This document shows positions 34,212-45,779 of a stretch of DNA of 64,000 bases, piece by piece. This DNA comes from Azolla pinnata. Its lineage: Eukaryota > Streptophyta > Polypodiopsida > Salviniales > Salviniaceae. The stretch covers positions 1 through 64,000 of the forward strand of contig JBBBWG010026712.1 of the NCBI GenBank assembly GCA_037176905.1. Direction: 5' to 3'. The notes below the pieces were generated by a model. It ran no database searches, was not told where the DNA came from, and worked only from the letters and a program-made list of their open reading frames with translations. The position numbers and the translations under genes are program-made. Each line of letters starts with the position of its first letter. Position 1 is the first letter of the stretch.

Positions 34212-37200
34212 ATGAATCGGTTGCTCGCTGCTCCATCGCCAGCTCACACGCGCATTTCCTCCTCGGCTCCTTCCCTCCATCCGCCTCGATTTGATCTCCT
34301 CATCGGCAGGGGAAGGATCCATTTCTCCCCCCCACTTGTCCCTGCATCTGCTTCCGCGCTTCGCCTCTCTTCGCTTTGTAACATCGCTGGCCAGTTCCCT
34401 TGTGCTGCGATGGCGACCGTGATGACGACAACGACGACGACAGCGAGGTTGGAGAACAAAGAGCTTCGAGGCGGAAAAAAGAAACTCTTTCTCCGTGCTT
34501 TTGCTTCCCCTGGTGAATCCGTCGATAGCGAAGAAGCCGCCAAGCGCGAACAGGTACGGTATCGATACTTCATTCCCTGGTTCTTTCTCATTCTCCAATT
34601 TTGGAGGGCTCAGGGTTTAATTCAGTGTTTGATGTTCAGGATTTAGTTTAAGGTGCTAAGGGGCCATGGCTAAGTTCAGGATTATGAGCATGAATAACAA
34701 ACATGATGTAGTTCGGGACCCATTCAGCATATCTAGCATGAATCAAATCTTTTATGTACACGAATTTCACAAGTAGTGATTTTGAGTAGAAGAACATGCG
34801 TTTCTCCTTGTTGGTTTTGATGATGGGAAAAGATATACAAGATGTTGAGATTTTCATGTACTTCACCCATGAGAACACAACATATGTCCGATTTCTCCAA
34901 GCCCCGTTTTGACTTATGAAGTTCCTTCCAAGTTTGAATGCCAACCCTAACGTTTGCAAAGCCTTCACTTGTCGATGTCCTATCTAACTTCATGGTCTCC
35001 AACATTTGGGCTAAGTGAAATAAGAGCCTCCCTTAATGCTTCCTTGGCACTTTTTTCCTTCGCTTAATTGAATATGTAAACGAAGAGTACTAGTTATAAT
35101 GTAATACTAGTTATGCAGGTCGAGTTAACCGCGCTGTGATTAAGTGGTGGAAGCAATTTGTGTATTTGTGATAAGGAGAGATAAAGCGGTAATCGATGAT
35201 TGTAGCTCAGATAGTAAGCTTGTTTTGCATAGATCCTTGAGACTGCAGTAGCTTCTAGTAGATAAAATGTTGAGGATGGTCGTAACAAGTTTCAAACTCA
35301 AGATCCTTGTAGACGATAATTCTCGTCTTACCACTAGGGTAAGCCCAATACCATGAAAAGAAAAGATTAGGTAATATCTATAGATATAGACACATTGGAG
35401 ATTCAGTCAACAAGATTATAGGTATTTTAACAGCTGAATGTGGATGTACTTCTGTGGAAATAGAGGGCAAGAATAAAAAATAAAAAATCATTCAAGCATA
35501 AGCTTTAAATAAACTGAGAAGTGCATGGGTTTTGTGCAAAACTTAAAGCATCATGATTTAGATGCTTGTATAGTAGTTTCCTAAAATTATTATGACGTGA
35601 CTGCTTTTGTAGGTTTCAAAGCTTCTAGGAACTGCAGCAAGGAATTTCCGAAGGTACGGAACGTTAGGTTTCTGGGGACAACTAGTTTGTACAGTAGTAT
35701 CTGCTGCCATTTTGGCATTTTCAGTTGCTATAAGTGGAACGCCAACATCACAAGCCACGTTCTATGCAACTGCTGGAGGGATCACAGCAGCATTTTTGTC
35801 TGTTTTCTGGTCATTTGGTTACATCAGATTGTCTGAACGGCTGCGGGAGACTGTGAACAATCTGAAGAAGGTAACAAGAAAGGCATGAAAACTCCTAATT
35901 AACCGCCCTAAATAATTCATTAGTTCTCTAAAGGCCCCTAAACTTTATTAGTTTCCCAGCTGCCATTAGTTAGCTTTACATAGAGAGAAGAAAGTTGTTT
36001 ATTGACCATAAAAAATTTATTGAATGGCACATACTTTGGAAGAATGAACTAAAAAAATAATTGAGAATAACTGGAAAAACAGGGTAAGTCAACTATGTGA
36101 CTTATCAAACAAACACCTGATACTTTTCGTGAAAGGCAATGAGAGTTGGGGAAAGCATGAAAACTTTGGAACATTCTGGAGAGTAAAGCAAAAGCAGAGG
36201 GGTGTTCTGAGCCTCAATCATCTCAAGCTCAGAAGGCTTACTGCTATTTTTTGTATGGTGAAATTACAGGCTCCTCCACGAGCTGAAGTAGTGAAGAATC
36301 TTCAGAATGGTATCATAATCAATCTGTTAGGAATGGGATTAACTTTGCTTGGCTTGCAAGCAACAATAGGTGGCCTTGTGGCCAAATCTCTCACTTCGAG
36401 TGCAGGACCATATTTGCAAGGGACAGCTGCAGGTTACAGCCCTGTTTTGGCCCTTGATGTTTTCTTGGTGCAGGTATTTACTTGTTTTTTATCGAACTTT
36501 TTCATTTACTTGTGTAATTATGTTTTGATAAGTATAGAATGAAAGAAAAACATTGACATAGTTATATTTAGGCCATGATAGGTAGGGATCGTTCTTGTTG
36601 ATCATCGCAATCATCCAATATATGTACGTCTTTATGTTCAATATATGTACAACCCTGTTTTGGCCCTCGATGATTCAATGAATCCTGAGCACGGCCTCAG
36701 TACTGAAGAGTGGTACATGGGTGATTAATGTCTTACCTGAATCATAATTTTTATCCCAACTGTTCCCTATTGTGCTAAGCATGGTTTACAATAATGATGT
36801 CTTTTCATGAATCAGTGCTCATTATTCAATAAATGCTATGAGTGCCTAATGGGATCTGGCATTTCTAGCTCGCGTTTTGCTGGATATTTATTTGCATACA
36901 TTCGCGCCTGTGTCCTCAATGGTAGATAGGGATCACGCTTATTTCATCATACCATGTGATTGTCCAATGTCCATACATTGTCTACACTGTTGCCATTCAA
37001 TGAACATGGTTTAACATGGTATATGTATGTTGGATAATGCTTGTCTATAATAAGGCAATACATGCAGGACATGATTTTGTATCAAAATTAAAATATTTCA
37101 GTTGGGAAGGAGATTGTCCAGTTCAACTGCATGGTGTTTTTCACCTGTTTTCATGCATGCTTTTTTTTTTCCTGCAGGCATCGTCAAATACTGTACTTTC

Positions 37201-37294
37201 TCATTTTCTGGGTCTAGTTTTCTCAATGGAGCTGCTTCGCTCGGTAACTTTGTCTCCGCCACCACCGGACAATGTCATTCCTAAGCTAACATGA
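34212..37294 (+). CDS. TIC21: Chloroplast inner-envelope protein TIC21/PIC1 (DUF3611 family)
   Basis: Exons: 34212-34553, 35613-35870, 36270-36473 and 37178-37294, all phase 0, giving 306 aa. The first ~95 residues are Ser/Ala/Pro/Arg-rich, as in a chloroplast transit peptide; the start is the first in-frame ATG. The mature part has the family blocks YGTLGFWGQLVCTVVSAAIL, SVFWSFGYIRLSERLRET, APPRAEVVKNLQNGI, GYSPVLALDVFLVQ and NTVLSHFLGLV, with four hydrophobic segments. In Arabidopsis TIC21/PIC1 is an inner-envelope protein described both as a part of the protein import machinery and as an iron permease. It has cyanobacterial relatives. A plausible poly(A) signal, CAATAAAAT, lies near 37503. 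Intron 1 holds a tRNA-related repeat. Confidence 0.95.
35278..35352 (-). repeat. tRNA-related sequence, probable SINE head, in TIC21 intron 1
   Basis: On the minus strand an A-box-like TTACCCTAGTGGTAAG is followed about 35 bp later by a B-box-like GAGTTTGAAACTTG. This is the spacing of an RNA polymerase III internal promoter. The D-arm-like and T-arm-like stretches are diverged and no clean cloverleaf forms, so this is more likely a decayed tRNA-derived SINE or tRNA pseudogene than a working tRNA. No tail or target-site duplication was identified. Confidence 0.4.
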
Positions 37295-39154
37295 ACGAGA
37301 TGGTGACGCATTTTTGATCCCTTACTCTTTGGTGCTTTGTATGAAGACAAGGAGGAGGAGAAAGGACCATTGTTTCCTTAATGCAGAAGAAAGACTAGCT
37401 TAGAAGATGAATTGAGCCACGTTGTGTGGCCAGCAACATCAATCATCTGGAATGCACAGATAAAAAGTACACAGCTGTAAAGAATTGTTGCGATAACATG
37501 GAGCAATAAAATAGAGTACGCTTATAGTCGTTTCCTCGTTTCGATGAGTTGAAGGTTATTTCAACAAGCCTATATACGCCTCATTTTTGTGTTGTGATAT
37601 TGTATGTTCAAGGTGCAGGTTAAAGAACGTAACGTCGTTGTATAATAGATCAAAGGCTTTGCCGATTCTGATTGAACAAGTCCTTATGTAGACGAATGAA
37701 AAGGCATCTTACTGTGGAGTGTGCCATAACCAAAGGGCTGTAGGAGCCATGCAAGTCTCGACGAGATGCAGCTGTAGGGCTGGCACAAGCATGGATTTTG
37801 TGAAGGAATGCTGTTTTGGGCTTGCCCGAAGAAATCCAATGGTTGATTGTTGTTCTTTCATGTTGGGTAGGTGCTTGATGAGGGGCTGCTGACTGTTCCA
37901 TGGCGAGGAAGTAAATTTGTTAATAGGTGCCACCGATTGAACTCGTCAAGCATCATGGGCAGCAAATGTATAGCTCTCAATGCCATTTAGTTACTATCAA
38001 ACAATTCTTGAAGTCCATAATCTGTTCATTCCCTTGCATTTTTTTCCCATGTTCGGTTTCTTACATCAACGATGTTGGGCAGACGGTAAGTCTTTCACAC
38101 ATCAACGATGGACACTAAATCTTTTCATAGAAACCAAAATCTGTGGTGCAAAGTTTGGATTGTTGAGATTGCAATTGCTCAAACGCAATACATTTGCAGT
38201 AATATTATGTCGGTTGAAAACATGGTGAAATGAAAGGAGATTGATGTGAAAGCCTGTAATGTGTATAAGAAGGGAATTGAAAAGGATCACAGACAACGGT
38301 TGACGATTCATGATCGGTGGGAGATGAGAAGGGTCACTCTCTTTCTCTCTTCTTTCTTTCTGGCACAGACACGCAGATCTTTCCTTCCTTTCTTTCTTTC
38401 ATTCGTTTTCATTCGTGTTCATTCATGCCAGGCCTGCTTTCCGTGAGAAATCTTCATGCTCTGAAAATCAGTTTCCAGGTATGGCCCTCTCCCCAACTCC
38501 ATGCGTGTGCATTCGCCTTGTATGACAGCGAAAACTGTATGTTTTGCATGCATGAAACGTCAGTTCTTGAAGGGCGGCTTTCTTTTGATGATGCAGGTAT
38601 ATGCATGAATCTACTCGTGTGCTATATGCAATGTATGCTGTGCTGCGTATGTGCAGAAATCTATGCATCGTGCATGCATCAAATGTACTGGCGTGTGTGT
38701 GCCTGCAATGCAGGCATCCGTGGATGTATGCTTGATGCCTAGATGCACAGATGAATGCATTCTTTGTGTCTATGTACAGGTATGGGTGCACCAAATGTAG
38801 CATACTAAATGCATTCTTCATTAGACATGTTCTATGATGCCTCCATCCACATACAGATATTTGGGTGCAGAAACGTACCTTGGATTCCGTATGCCTTACC
38901 AGTTTCATCGCCGTTGCTGCATTTCAACAAGGCATTCATGGAGTTCTAATCTGGTCTCAGCAAGACCTTTCTTTGCTTGCTTTCTTTTTTTTTCTGCTTT
39001 TCAAGCTGGATATGCCGTCCGGCTCGCATGATTCATCCTGTTATCATCTTTAAAATCCACACACATTTTTGTAACAGATTTTCTCATCCCTACAATATTG
39101 TATGATTTTGTTGAATTCAATGCAAGAGCAGACAATTAGGGAGCTTTCCCTGGA
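37295..39154. other. Spacer, nothing coding
   Basis: 3' flank of TIC21 then upstream region of CFAP77, with TTTC and ATGCATG-type short repeats at 38340-38760. No conserved coding sequence found. Confidence 0.55.
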
Positions 39155-40250
39155 ATGGCGTACTCCGGGAATGTCGTCTATGAGGAGAATGATAAGCCAC
39201 GGATGGGTGCTGTAAGGCCATCATTCCACAAGAATGTATTGCTTCTTAAGCCAAGGCTAGGGGCGGTAAGATATGCATGCTAGTACTATTTGTATAGATA
39301 TCTATGTATTTCTTGTCTGCTCTGAAGTGTTGTTGTTGCTTCTTGTGCAACCAGACAAAGCAAGTCACAACAAACATCCCAGATAAAGATTGGATTTATG
39401 GAGTTTGTAACAATTATGATCAAGAAGGTGTCAAAGAGGTTCTCATCCATAAAGAGAATGTGCCTGACCTGGAGAAGAAGAGGGGCCCTAATATTCTTGC
39501 CATGAACAAGCTTGCAGCGATCAGGTCGGTTGAGTTTTATGGCCTGATCCATATCACCTTCATACAAATTTAAAGCAAAGGTATTCATTTGTACAGAAAA
39601 GAAGGTTTACTCTTTGTGTGCTCACTGTAGAAACGTCTCAAAGGCTTGCCAACAACAACAGTTTAGAAAGAAACATCTGATACGGCTCCATATTAGTCGG
39701 CGTGTGGTAAGTAATCTGGAAATGGTTAAAAGACCAGAGTGCTATGTCTTACCTTGCTTGATTGTTTGATGTCGCAACCTCTGAGGTTTTGTGGCTAAGC
39801 TCCTTCAGTTGGAACCTTCTTATCCAATAGGGGAAAAGTCCATCATCAAAGCTCCCTTCAGAATTAGATCCAAATTACACCTATGGGAGACCAGACGAAG
39901 AGTAGGTTCTCTCAAACCCTCTCCCAGCTCATGAAGATTTGCATATATTTCATCAACTGACATTTCAATTGACAATACAAAATGCCAGGGGAGAGGAGAT
40001 GTGGAAAATCATGGAACATGGATACTCCGATGAATGGATAAACATGAACAGACAGCATCGACATTACTCTGCAGAGCAGAAACCAAACTACAAATCTCCT
40101 GTTTGGACTAACAGCGCGAAACTGAAGTATCGAGAAACTGCTAACAAGATGCATTCGCAACCACCAAAGGAACGGTTTATAATCTCGAGATTTAAGAATG
40201 TACCAAAGAGAATTGATAATTACAACCCCACACCTTTGAAGCGGGATTAG
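39155..40250 (+). CDS. CFAP77: Cilia- and flagella-associated protein 77 (DUF4483 family)
   Basis: Axonemal microtubule inner protein found in organisms with motile cilia. Exons: 39155-39265, 39355-39524, 39631-39706, 39831-39901 and 39989-40250; phases 0/2/0/2, giving 229 aa. Landmarks shared with human CFAP77 (from memory) are LLLKPRLG at about 28-35, then DKDWIYGV with DQEGVKEVLI, NILAMNKLAAIR, a basic QQQFRKKHLIRLHI segment, LDPNYTYGRP, and near the C-terminus FIISRFKNVPKRIDNY. The human protein is about 285 aa, so this is compact. Only the 39631 acceptor for exon 3 keeps the frame open, whereas the tempting one at 39596-39597 runs into a stop. In plants this gene should be needed only for swimming sperm, so expression limited to antheridia is expected. 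Confidence 0.82.
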
Positions 40251-40769
40251 GAGATCATCCTCTATCCCTCAATTTGACATTTTCATGCATGGATTTAACG
40301 ATGTATTTTCTGATTCACTTTAACACATGATTCCAATTTGCACGGTGCCTACTCCAAACAGCAAACGGATTAAAATGACCAAAAGATGAAGTTTGTACCA
40401 CCCCAAGTTTCGTGCAAATGAACTTCCATGTATTGAATGGTGAAAAACATGTGTATACAATGATCTAATATTTGAGGAGAAGAGTGTGCTGGAAGCAGAA
40501 GATGCACTGCCTGTGGTACATTGCATTTGAGGATATCTTTAATAAACATGGTACTATATTAGTTACTCAAAGATTGTATGTTCACAATCTGTTAAATATA
40601 TGTGTAATGCATGACAAGGGACTTGGTTTAAGCCTTGTCATGTGTATATATAACTGCATGAAGTATATCAAGAGTCCTCTCTGTCAGAGGTTATAATTCC
40701 TACTATCAGTAAACTACAACAATAGTAATACAACAAGGGTTATATGACCTCATCATAAACTTCCCCAGA
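40251..40769. other. Convergent spacer, nothing coding
   Basis: 3' flanks of CFAP77 (+) and the bHLH gene (-). Nothing else recognised. Confidence 0.6.
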
Positions 40770-43700
40770 TCAAGTATTTTCCGTGTTGGTTTTAGAACAT
40801 CCATGCCATACTTCTGAGCGAATATCCTTGAAAGTTTGTTGCACGATGTCGGCGAGATCATCCACGCTAAGCTTACAATCAATTCCGATCTGGCAATGAG
40901 TCAATAAACATGAGCAATAAAGATGAGAAAGTTGACATTGATGGTGGAGCCGTTGTGAGCATGCAAATTTGCTTTATACGTTGGTTATTGTGGGAAAAAT
41001 CCCATTATTATCTAGGGCAAAGATAAAATCATTCTGACTAGTACAACTAACATGTAAAAACAGATATTGTTTCGTGAATCTATAGTCGGCACTAATCTAC
41101 TCAGCTTAGAATGGGATGCTAAAGATGAGGGATACAAATCCTAAGTAGAGTGGCATGCATTTCTTTAGTGATCCATAAGGTGAGGTAAAAATCGAACAAA
41201 AATTGCATACCCAAATGGGGTCGAACCATTACTGATTCCCAGCTTCCATAGGGAATGAGAATTAGAATCAGAACTAGAAGTTTCTAGCATCCACAGAGAG
41301 GACAATTTTGACCCATGAGAAAGAGAGAGATGTGAGCGAGAGATTTAGGTGGACATGGTCCTTGAGACAAAAGGCACACTAATGTATGTATATCTAATCA
41401 TCCATAACGATAGTACAAGGAGAGATGCAAATGCGGTGCAGAAAACACGCAACTACTATTAAATGGAAAAATTGAAAAGCTGATGATATGTGGCATAGAA
41501 TTAGAGAGAAATAGCACCTTGAGGGCGAAAGTGTATAGGAGAGTATGCAGCTGGGGATTGCTGATGGCAAGGTGCAGGACGTGGAGGTTGAGGTGCTCGA
41601 GGGCAGAGATGAGACGCGAGAGCTGGGCTGGGGCCATTCTCACGCACAAAGCTCTCAGTGAGACCTCGGAGCCCCCCGCTACCTTCACCTCCACCTCTGC
41701 GATCTCTGAGCGCCGCAATGCAGCCATTGCCATCGACTCGCTCCTTGCATCCTGCCCAAGATCATGATGATGATGCTGCTTCATGTTGGCATTTGCGATT
41801 TCACAGTCGGGCAGAGGAGGGGGCCTTCCTCTCGCACTGCTCATCACATCCGCCACACATTCTCGTCGCCGCTTCTGCGCCTCAAGTGATGCAACCAATT
41901 GCTCCAATTCCTTCACGAACTCCACAACCCCCCCAATTACCGATGCTTGGTCCCCCTACCAAAATATTGAATGAGTAGTAGCCATATTAGTAGCAGTGGT
42001 GGTGGCTACTGCAAATGGCTGGTGGCTATGCCTAGGGTGAACTACTGTGAATGGCTATCTGGCTAACGGCTATCACGAAATGGCGAATGGAGGACTACTG
42101 TTAATGATTGTCTGGCTATTGCTATGGGAAAAACAATTGTGAATGGCTAGGTGGCTATGTCTATGGAGAACTACTGTGAATGGCTATATGGCTAAGGGCT
42201 GTCACAAATGGATACTGGCTATCTGGCTGTATGGCTGTGTCTATCGGAAACAACTGTGGAATGAATGGCGATGTGGCAATACCTGTATGCTCATGAAAAC
42301 AGTATCAGCAGAAACAACATAACGATGCCTGCGCCTATGGCAAAGGAAAACAACTGTGGGATGAATGGCGATGCTCATGACAACAGTATCAGCGGAAACA
42401 ACATAACGATGCCTGTGGCGGAGGAATGGCAATGTGGCCTATATGACTTATTTCTAGGTTCATAACAACAGTATCAGCGAAAACAGCCACGATGATGCAT
42501 GCGGCTATGGCAAAGGGAAACAGCTGTGGAATGAACGGCAATGTGGTGATAGATTCTGTATGCATGCTCANNNNNNNNNNNNNNNNNNNNNNNNNNNNNN
42601 NNNNNNNNNNNNNNNNNNNNNNNNNNNNNNNNNNNNNNNNNNNNNNNNNNNNNNNNNNNNNNNNNNNNNNCAACTACGATGCCTGCGGCTATGGCAAAGG
42701 GAAACAGCTGTGGAATGAATGGCAAAGTGGCAAGATCTGTATGCTCAAGGCAACAGTATCAGCGGAAACAACGACGATGCCTGCGGCTATGGCAAAGGGA
42801 AACAGCTGTGGAATGAACGGCAATGTGGTGATAGATTCTGTATGCATGCTCACGACAACAGTATCAGCGGAAACAACTACGATGCCTGCGGCTATGGCAA
42901 AGGGAAACAGCTGTGGAATGAATGGCAAAGTGGCAAGATCTGTATGCTCATGACAACAATCTCAGCGGAAACAACCGCGATGCCTGCGGCTATGGCAAAG
43001 GGAAACAGCTGTGGAATGAACGGCAAAGTGGCAAGATCTGTATGCTCATGACAACAGTCTCAGCGGAAACAACCACGAAGCCTGCGGCTATGGCAAAGGG
43101 AAACAGCGGTGGAATGAACGGCAAAGTGGCAAGATCTGTATGCTCACGACAACAACCACGCTGCCTGTGGCTATGGCGATGGCGATGGTGATGGCGATGG
43201 CCACGGCTGACGCTGAGCATATGAAAGTTTGAGGAATCTGCCTTACCCGTTGAGCGTAGGACGCAGGCATGAGGGAGCGGAGGATGCAGATGTGGTCGTT
43301 CATCTGCTTGCGGCGGTTCCTCTCCACGGAGACGTGAGCCGTGTGCGAGACGCCTTGCGCCGCCGCGGACGCAGACGCAGACGCAGACGCAGACGCTGCG
43401 GCCTTGACGCCGTCGCCTCCCGGCTGCGAGCGGGCGCGCTTCAGCGAGCGTTCCAGGCTCCGCCGGCACGATCTGCTCCCCTCGGCGTCGGCCGCTTCCA
43501 GCACCGCTGCTGCTCCTCCTGCTCCTCCTCCTGCTCCTCCTGCTGCTGCTGCTCCGCGTGGCTCAGGCGCCATGGCGATGGCGCTGCAGGCCGCCGCATC
43601 GGCGCTGCTGCGGCCGCGCTCGGGGAGGAGGACGTCCACGAGAGGCGGCATCTCCAGCATCTCCATCTCCATCTCCATCTCCATCTCCATCTCCATCATC

Positions 43701-43981
43701 ATCATCGTCGCCGCCATGGAGCGCTCTGCGCAGACGAAGCCGGCCTCGAACGCGAACCCTAACCCTAACCCTAACCCTAGCTCTGCAGCAGCGGCGGCGG
43801 CGGCGGGCATGGCGATGGAGCTCCCCGCCGGCGGGGCGTCATTAGGGAGGCTAATGGCGTCATTAGGAGGGCGATTAAGGGGAGGGCGGGAGTCATTAGG
43901 GGGGTAATTAAGGAGGCTCGCGAGCTCACCATCGTCACCATCACCACCGCCACCATCATCACCATCAAGATGGCCTCCCAT
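40770..43981 (-). CDS. bHLH transcription factor, subgroup Ia, FAMA/SMF-like
   Basis: Exons (minus): 43981-43247, 41955-41518 and 40889-40770, all phase 0, giving 430 aa. The bHLH at about 218-280 reads HVSVERNRRKQMNDH in the basic region (E and R for E-box contact). It continues through LRSLMPASYAQR|GDQASVIGG and EFVKELEQL to LEAQKRRR, closest by eye to FAMA within the SPCH/MUTE/FAMA group. A C-terminal ACT-like region (ALEHLNLHVLHLAISN, then CKLSVDDLADIVQQTF) supports this. FAMA-type proteins pair with ICE/SCRM bHLHs and end guard-cell division. The first half is low complexity: Gly/Leu repeats, a Met-Glu run, poly-Ala and Ala-Ser repeats. An ATG at 43810 is an alternative start. Related subgroup Ia members (bHLH94/96 type) cannot be excluded without a tree. 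Confidence 0.87.
41985..43190. repeat. ~100-bp minisatellite in bHLH intron 1
   Basis: A unit of 84-105 bp with GGCTATGGCAAAGGGAAACA, then GCTGTGGAATGAA, GGCAA, ATCTGTATGCTCA and CAACAGTATCAGCGG. Unit landmarks lie at about 42331, 42415, 42501, 42685, 42783, 42888, 42986, 43084 and 43167. The downstream-most copies (42.7-43.1 kb) are nearly identical, and older shorter derivatives (GGCTATCTGGCTA, GTGAATGGC) extend to about 41985. Stops are rare in several frames, creating spurious peptides. Confidence 0.92.
42571..42670. other. Assembly gap of exactly 100 N
   Basis: 100 undetermined bases inside the ~100-bp minisatellite. A round 100 usually marks a gap of unknown size, so the array may be longer than shown. 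Confidence 0.99.
43757..43779. repeat. Four CCCTAA units inside bHLH exon 1
   Basis: AACCCTAACCCTAACCCTAA on + is read on the gene strand as alternating Leu-Gly codons. Together with flanking codons it gives the LGLGLGLG segment of the FAMA-like N-terminus. Confidence 0.85.
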
Positions 43982-44005
43982 GATGAACAAAGAAGAAGAA
44001 GAGAT

Positions 44006-44034
44006 GGTCGCGGGTTCGAAACCCGCTTCGGCTC
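44006..44034 (+). other. tRNA 3'-half-like fragment (perfect T arm)
   Basis: GGTC is followed by a 5-bp stem GCGGG/CCCGC closing a 7-nt TTCGAAA loop, then TTCGGCT as a would-be 3' acceptor strand. No matching 5' acceptor strand or anticodon arm is present upstream, so it is not an intact tRNA. It may be a tRNA fragment or chance. It lies just upstream of the bHLH start on the opposite strand. Confidence 0.35.
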
Positions 44035-44497
44035 ACTGCGGACGGAACCGATCAAAACCCAGAATCGAAGGGACAGAGTTTCTGTATATCTATCTGTCTA
44101 TGTTTATATGTATATATATTATGGGAGTTCTGATCGAATCGCAGATCGGGATATACGATCGATCGTGTATGGCCCGCGAATCCGCGACAAGCTCGCGCCG
44201 TCCGTCGCCTACTTGCTGAGGCGAATCCCCTGTTTATTTACGGCTCCCAGATCCACGCGTGCATTTAGGGTTTTTAGGGTTTACGGAGGATCGGGAAGTG
44301 CCGGATTCTCGACGATCTGCTGCCCGTGCTTTAACGATGATGCGCTGACAGCATGACGAGTGCTTTTTTTTCTTTGTCGCGGAGCCAATTCGCTCGGGCC
44401 TCTGCATTTTATCGTGGCCCGGTTGATTCTATTGGATCATCCGCCGAATTCGTTCGTGACTTCCCTCATTTAGTGTACACTGGACTACTTGCATGTC

Positions 44498-44544
<47 letters not shown>

Positions 44545-45599
44545 ATCGTCGTCAGAATTCTCTAGCCGGCAGAGAATCGTGCTTCTTGCAGAATGCCTGT
44601 TGTTAAGGCGCATAATCTTCACAAAGGTCCTCCTCTCTCCGCGCATACAGACAAAACAAGGTCACAGATTCATATCCTTGTGTAAGGAGGGACACCTGAT
44701 CTCTTCTTGCATCGATGAAGGAAACAGAGAGATCTGGCGTCTTTATTCTGCGGATTCGCGGTCCCTTTGCACTTCTTCGCGACTGCATCGCTCGCAATTT
44801 TTACTGCGCATTCCTTTCAATGCCCCCGGCGTCTTTCGCATGACCCCATGCACCATGCCATGCCAAGCCGCATGCATGCGTTTACGGCCCACCTCACATG
44901 CATGCATGCATGCATGCTTTCATTCATCCATTCATTATGCATGGGCTGAGATTCCAGGACTTTTATGTGCTGCATGCGTTCGGCGCACGGTGTGATACGG
45001 CTGGTAGATATCGAGTAAATCGTTGGGGATCTTTTTCCGTGCGGTATCTATGTCAGCCTAACTAACTGATCGCACTCCGATCGCTCCTTGGTAGCTATGA
45101 CAAATCTTCTTGGATTTTCAGTAGCTACACAATGTGATAACCGTACACGTTAGATTTTGTTCTGTGTTATGTATTTAGGTGGCTCTTTGTAGGGACGAAA
45201 GCATCAGGATAATGCACGCACAAGTGTACGGAGTCAATGTTGGTGTTTCGGGCTTTAGGGTTTACGGTTTTGGGCCTCGTACATCATGCCCCAAGTGTTT
45301 GCATCTCGCATGCTTCCATAATCCCATACCTATAAACTCCTCATGTTAATCCAATAATTAAGATCGATGTTTAAGACTTTTGAACATGACAAAAATTGCA
45401 AGGACTGAGCTTCGACTCCTTCTCCGGGACATGTCATTCGTCGTAAATTGATACAATGCCTTTATTTGAATCCCCATCAACCATAAACTAGGACTTCCTA
45501 GTCTACAGCCATCTACTAAATAGATGATGATCATCATAGATGTCGTCGATGGGATTAACCAGCAACGATACTTGAAACTTCAAGGATATCGATCATTTT
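44035..45599. other. Spacer with (CTAT)n at 44499-44543
   Basis: Upstream region of the bHLH gene and further intergenic DNA. It contains telo-box-like TTTAGGG units at about 44265-44282, a (CTAT)n run of about 45 bp, and a CATG-type repeat near 44895-44918. No conserved coding sequence. Confidence 0.6.
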
Positions 45600-45779
45600 A
45601 TTGAAAATCAGGTCAAGGGCAAATGCTCTCCATAGAGGTCCTCCAAGCAAACCATTGAATCTCCAGCCTGAGATACTTCTACATCCGTACACAGCACAAA
45701 TTATTGCCACTTTGGGCCTGAATCAAGATGACCAGGTTCACTTTGAATGTTTGATCGATGCACTCATTGTTAGGATCAG

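Noticed and set aside
39598-39630. Extra CFAP77 exon starting after the TGTACAG acceptor
   Set aside because: Reading on from there meets a stop at once; the later acceptor before 39631 gives a continuous conserved segment instead.
41223-41233. GGTTCGACCCC B-box on the minus strand
   Set aside because: No A-box at the proper distance and no cloverleaf; probably chance inside the bHLH intron.
42270-43190. Repetitive peptide (AMAKGNSCGMNG-like repeats) or a CRISPR-like array
   Set aside because: Units are directly tandem and near-identical throughout, with no unique spacers, and lie within a well-defined bHLH intron in a plant.
43229-43762. 177-aa plus-strand Arg/Cys/His-rich open frame
   Set aside because: Antisense shadow of bHLH exon 1.
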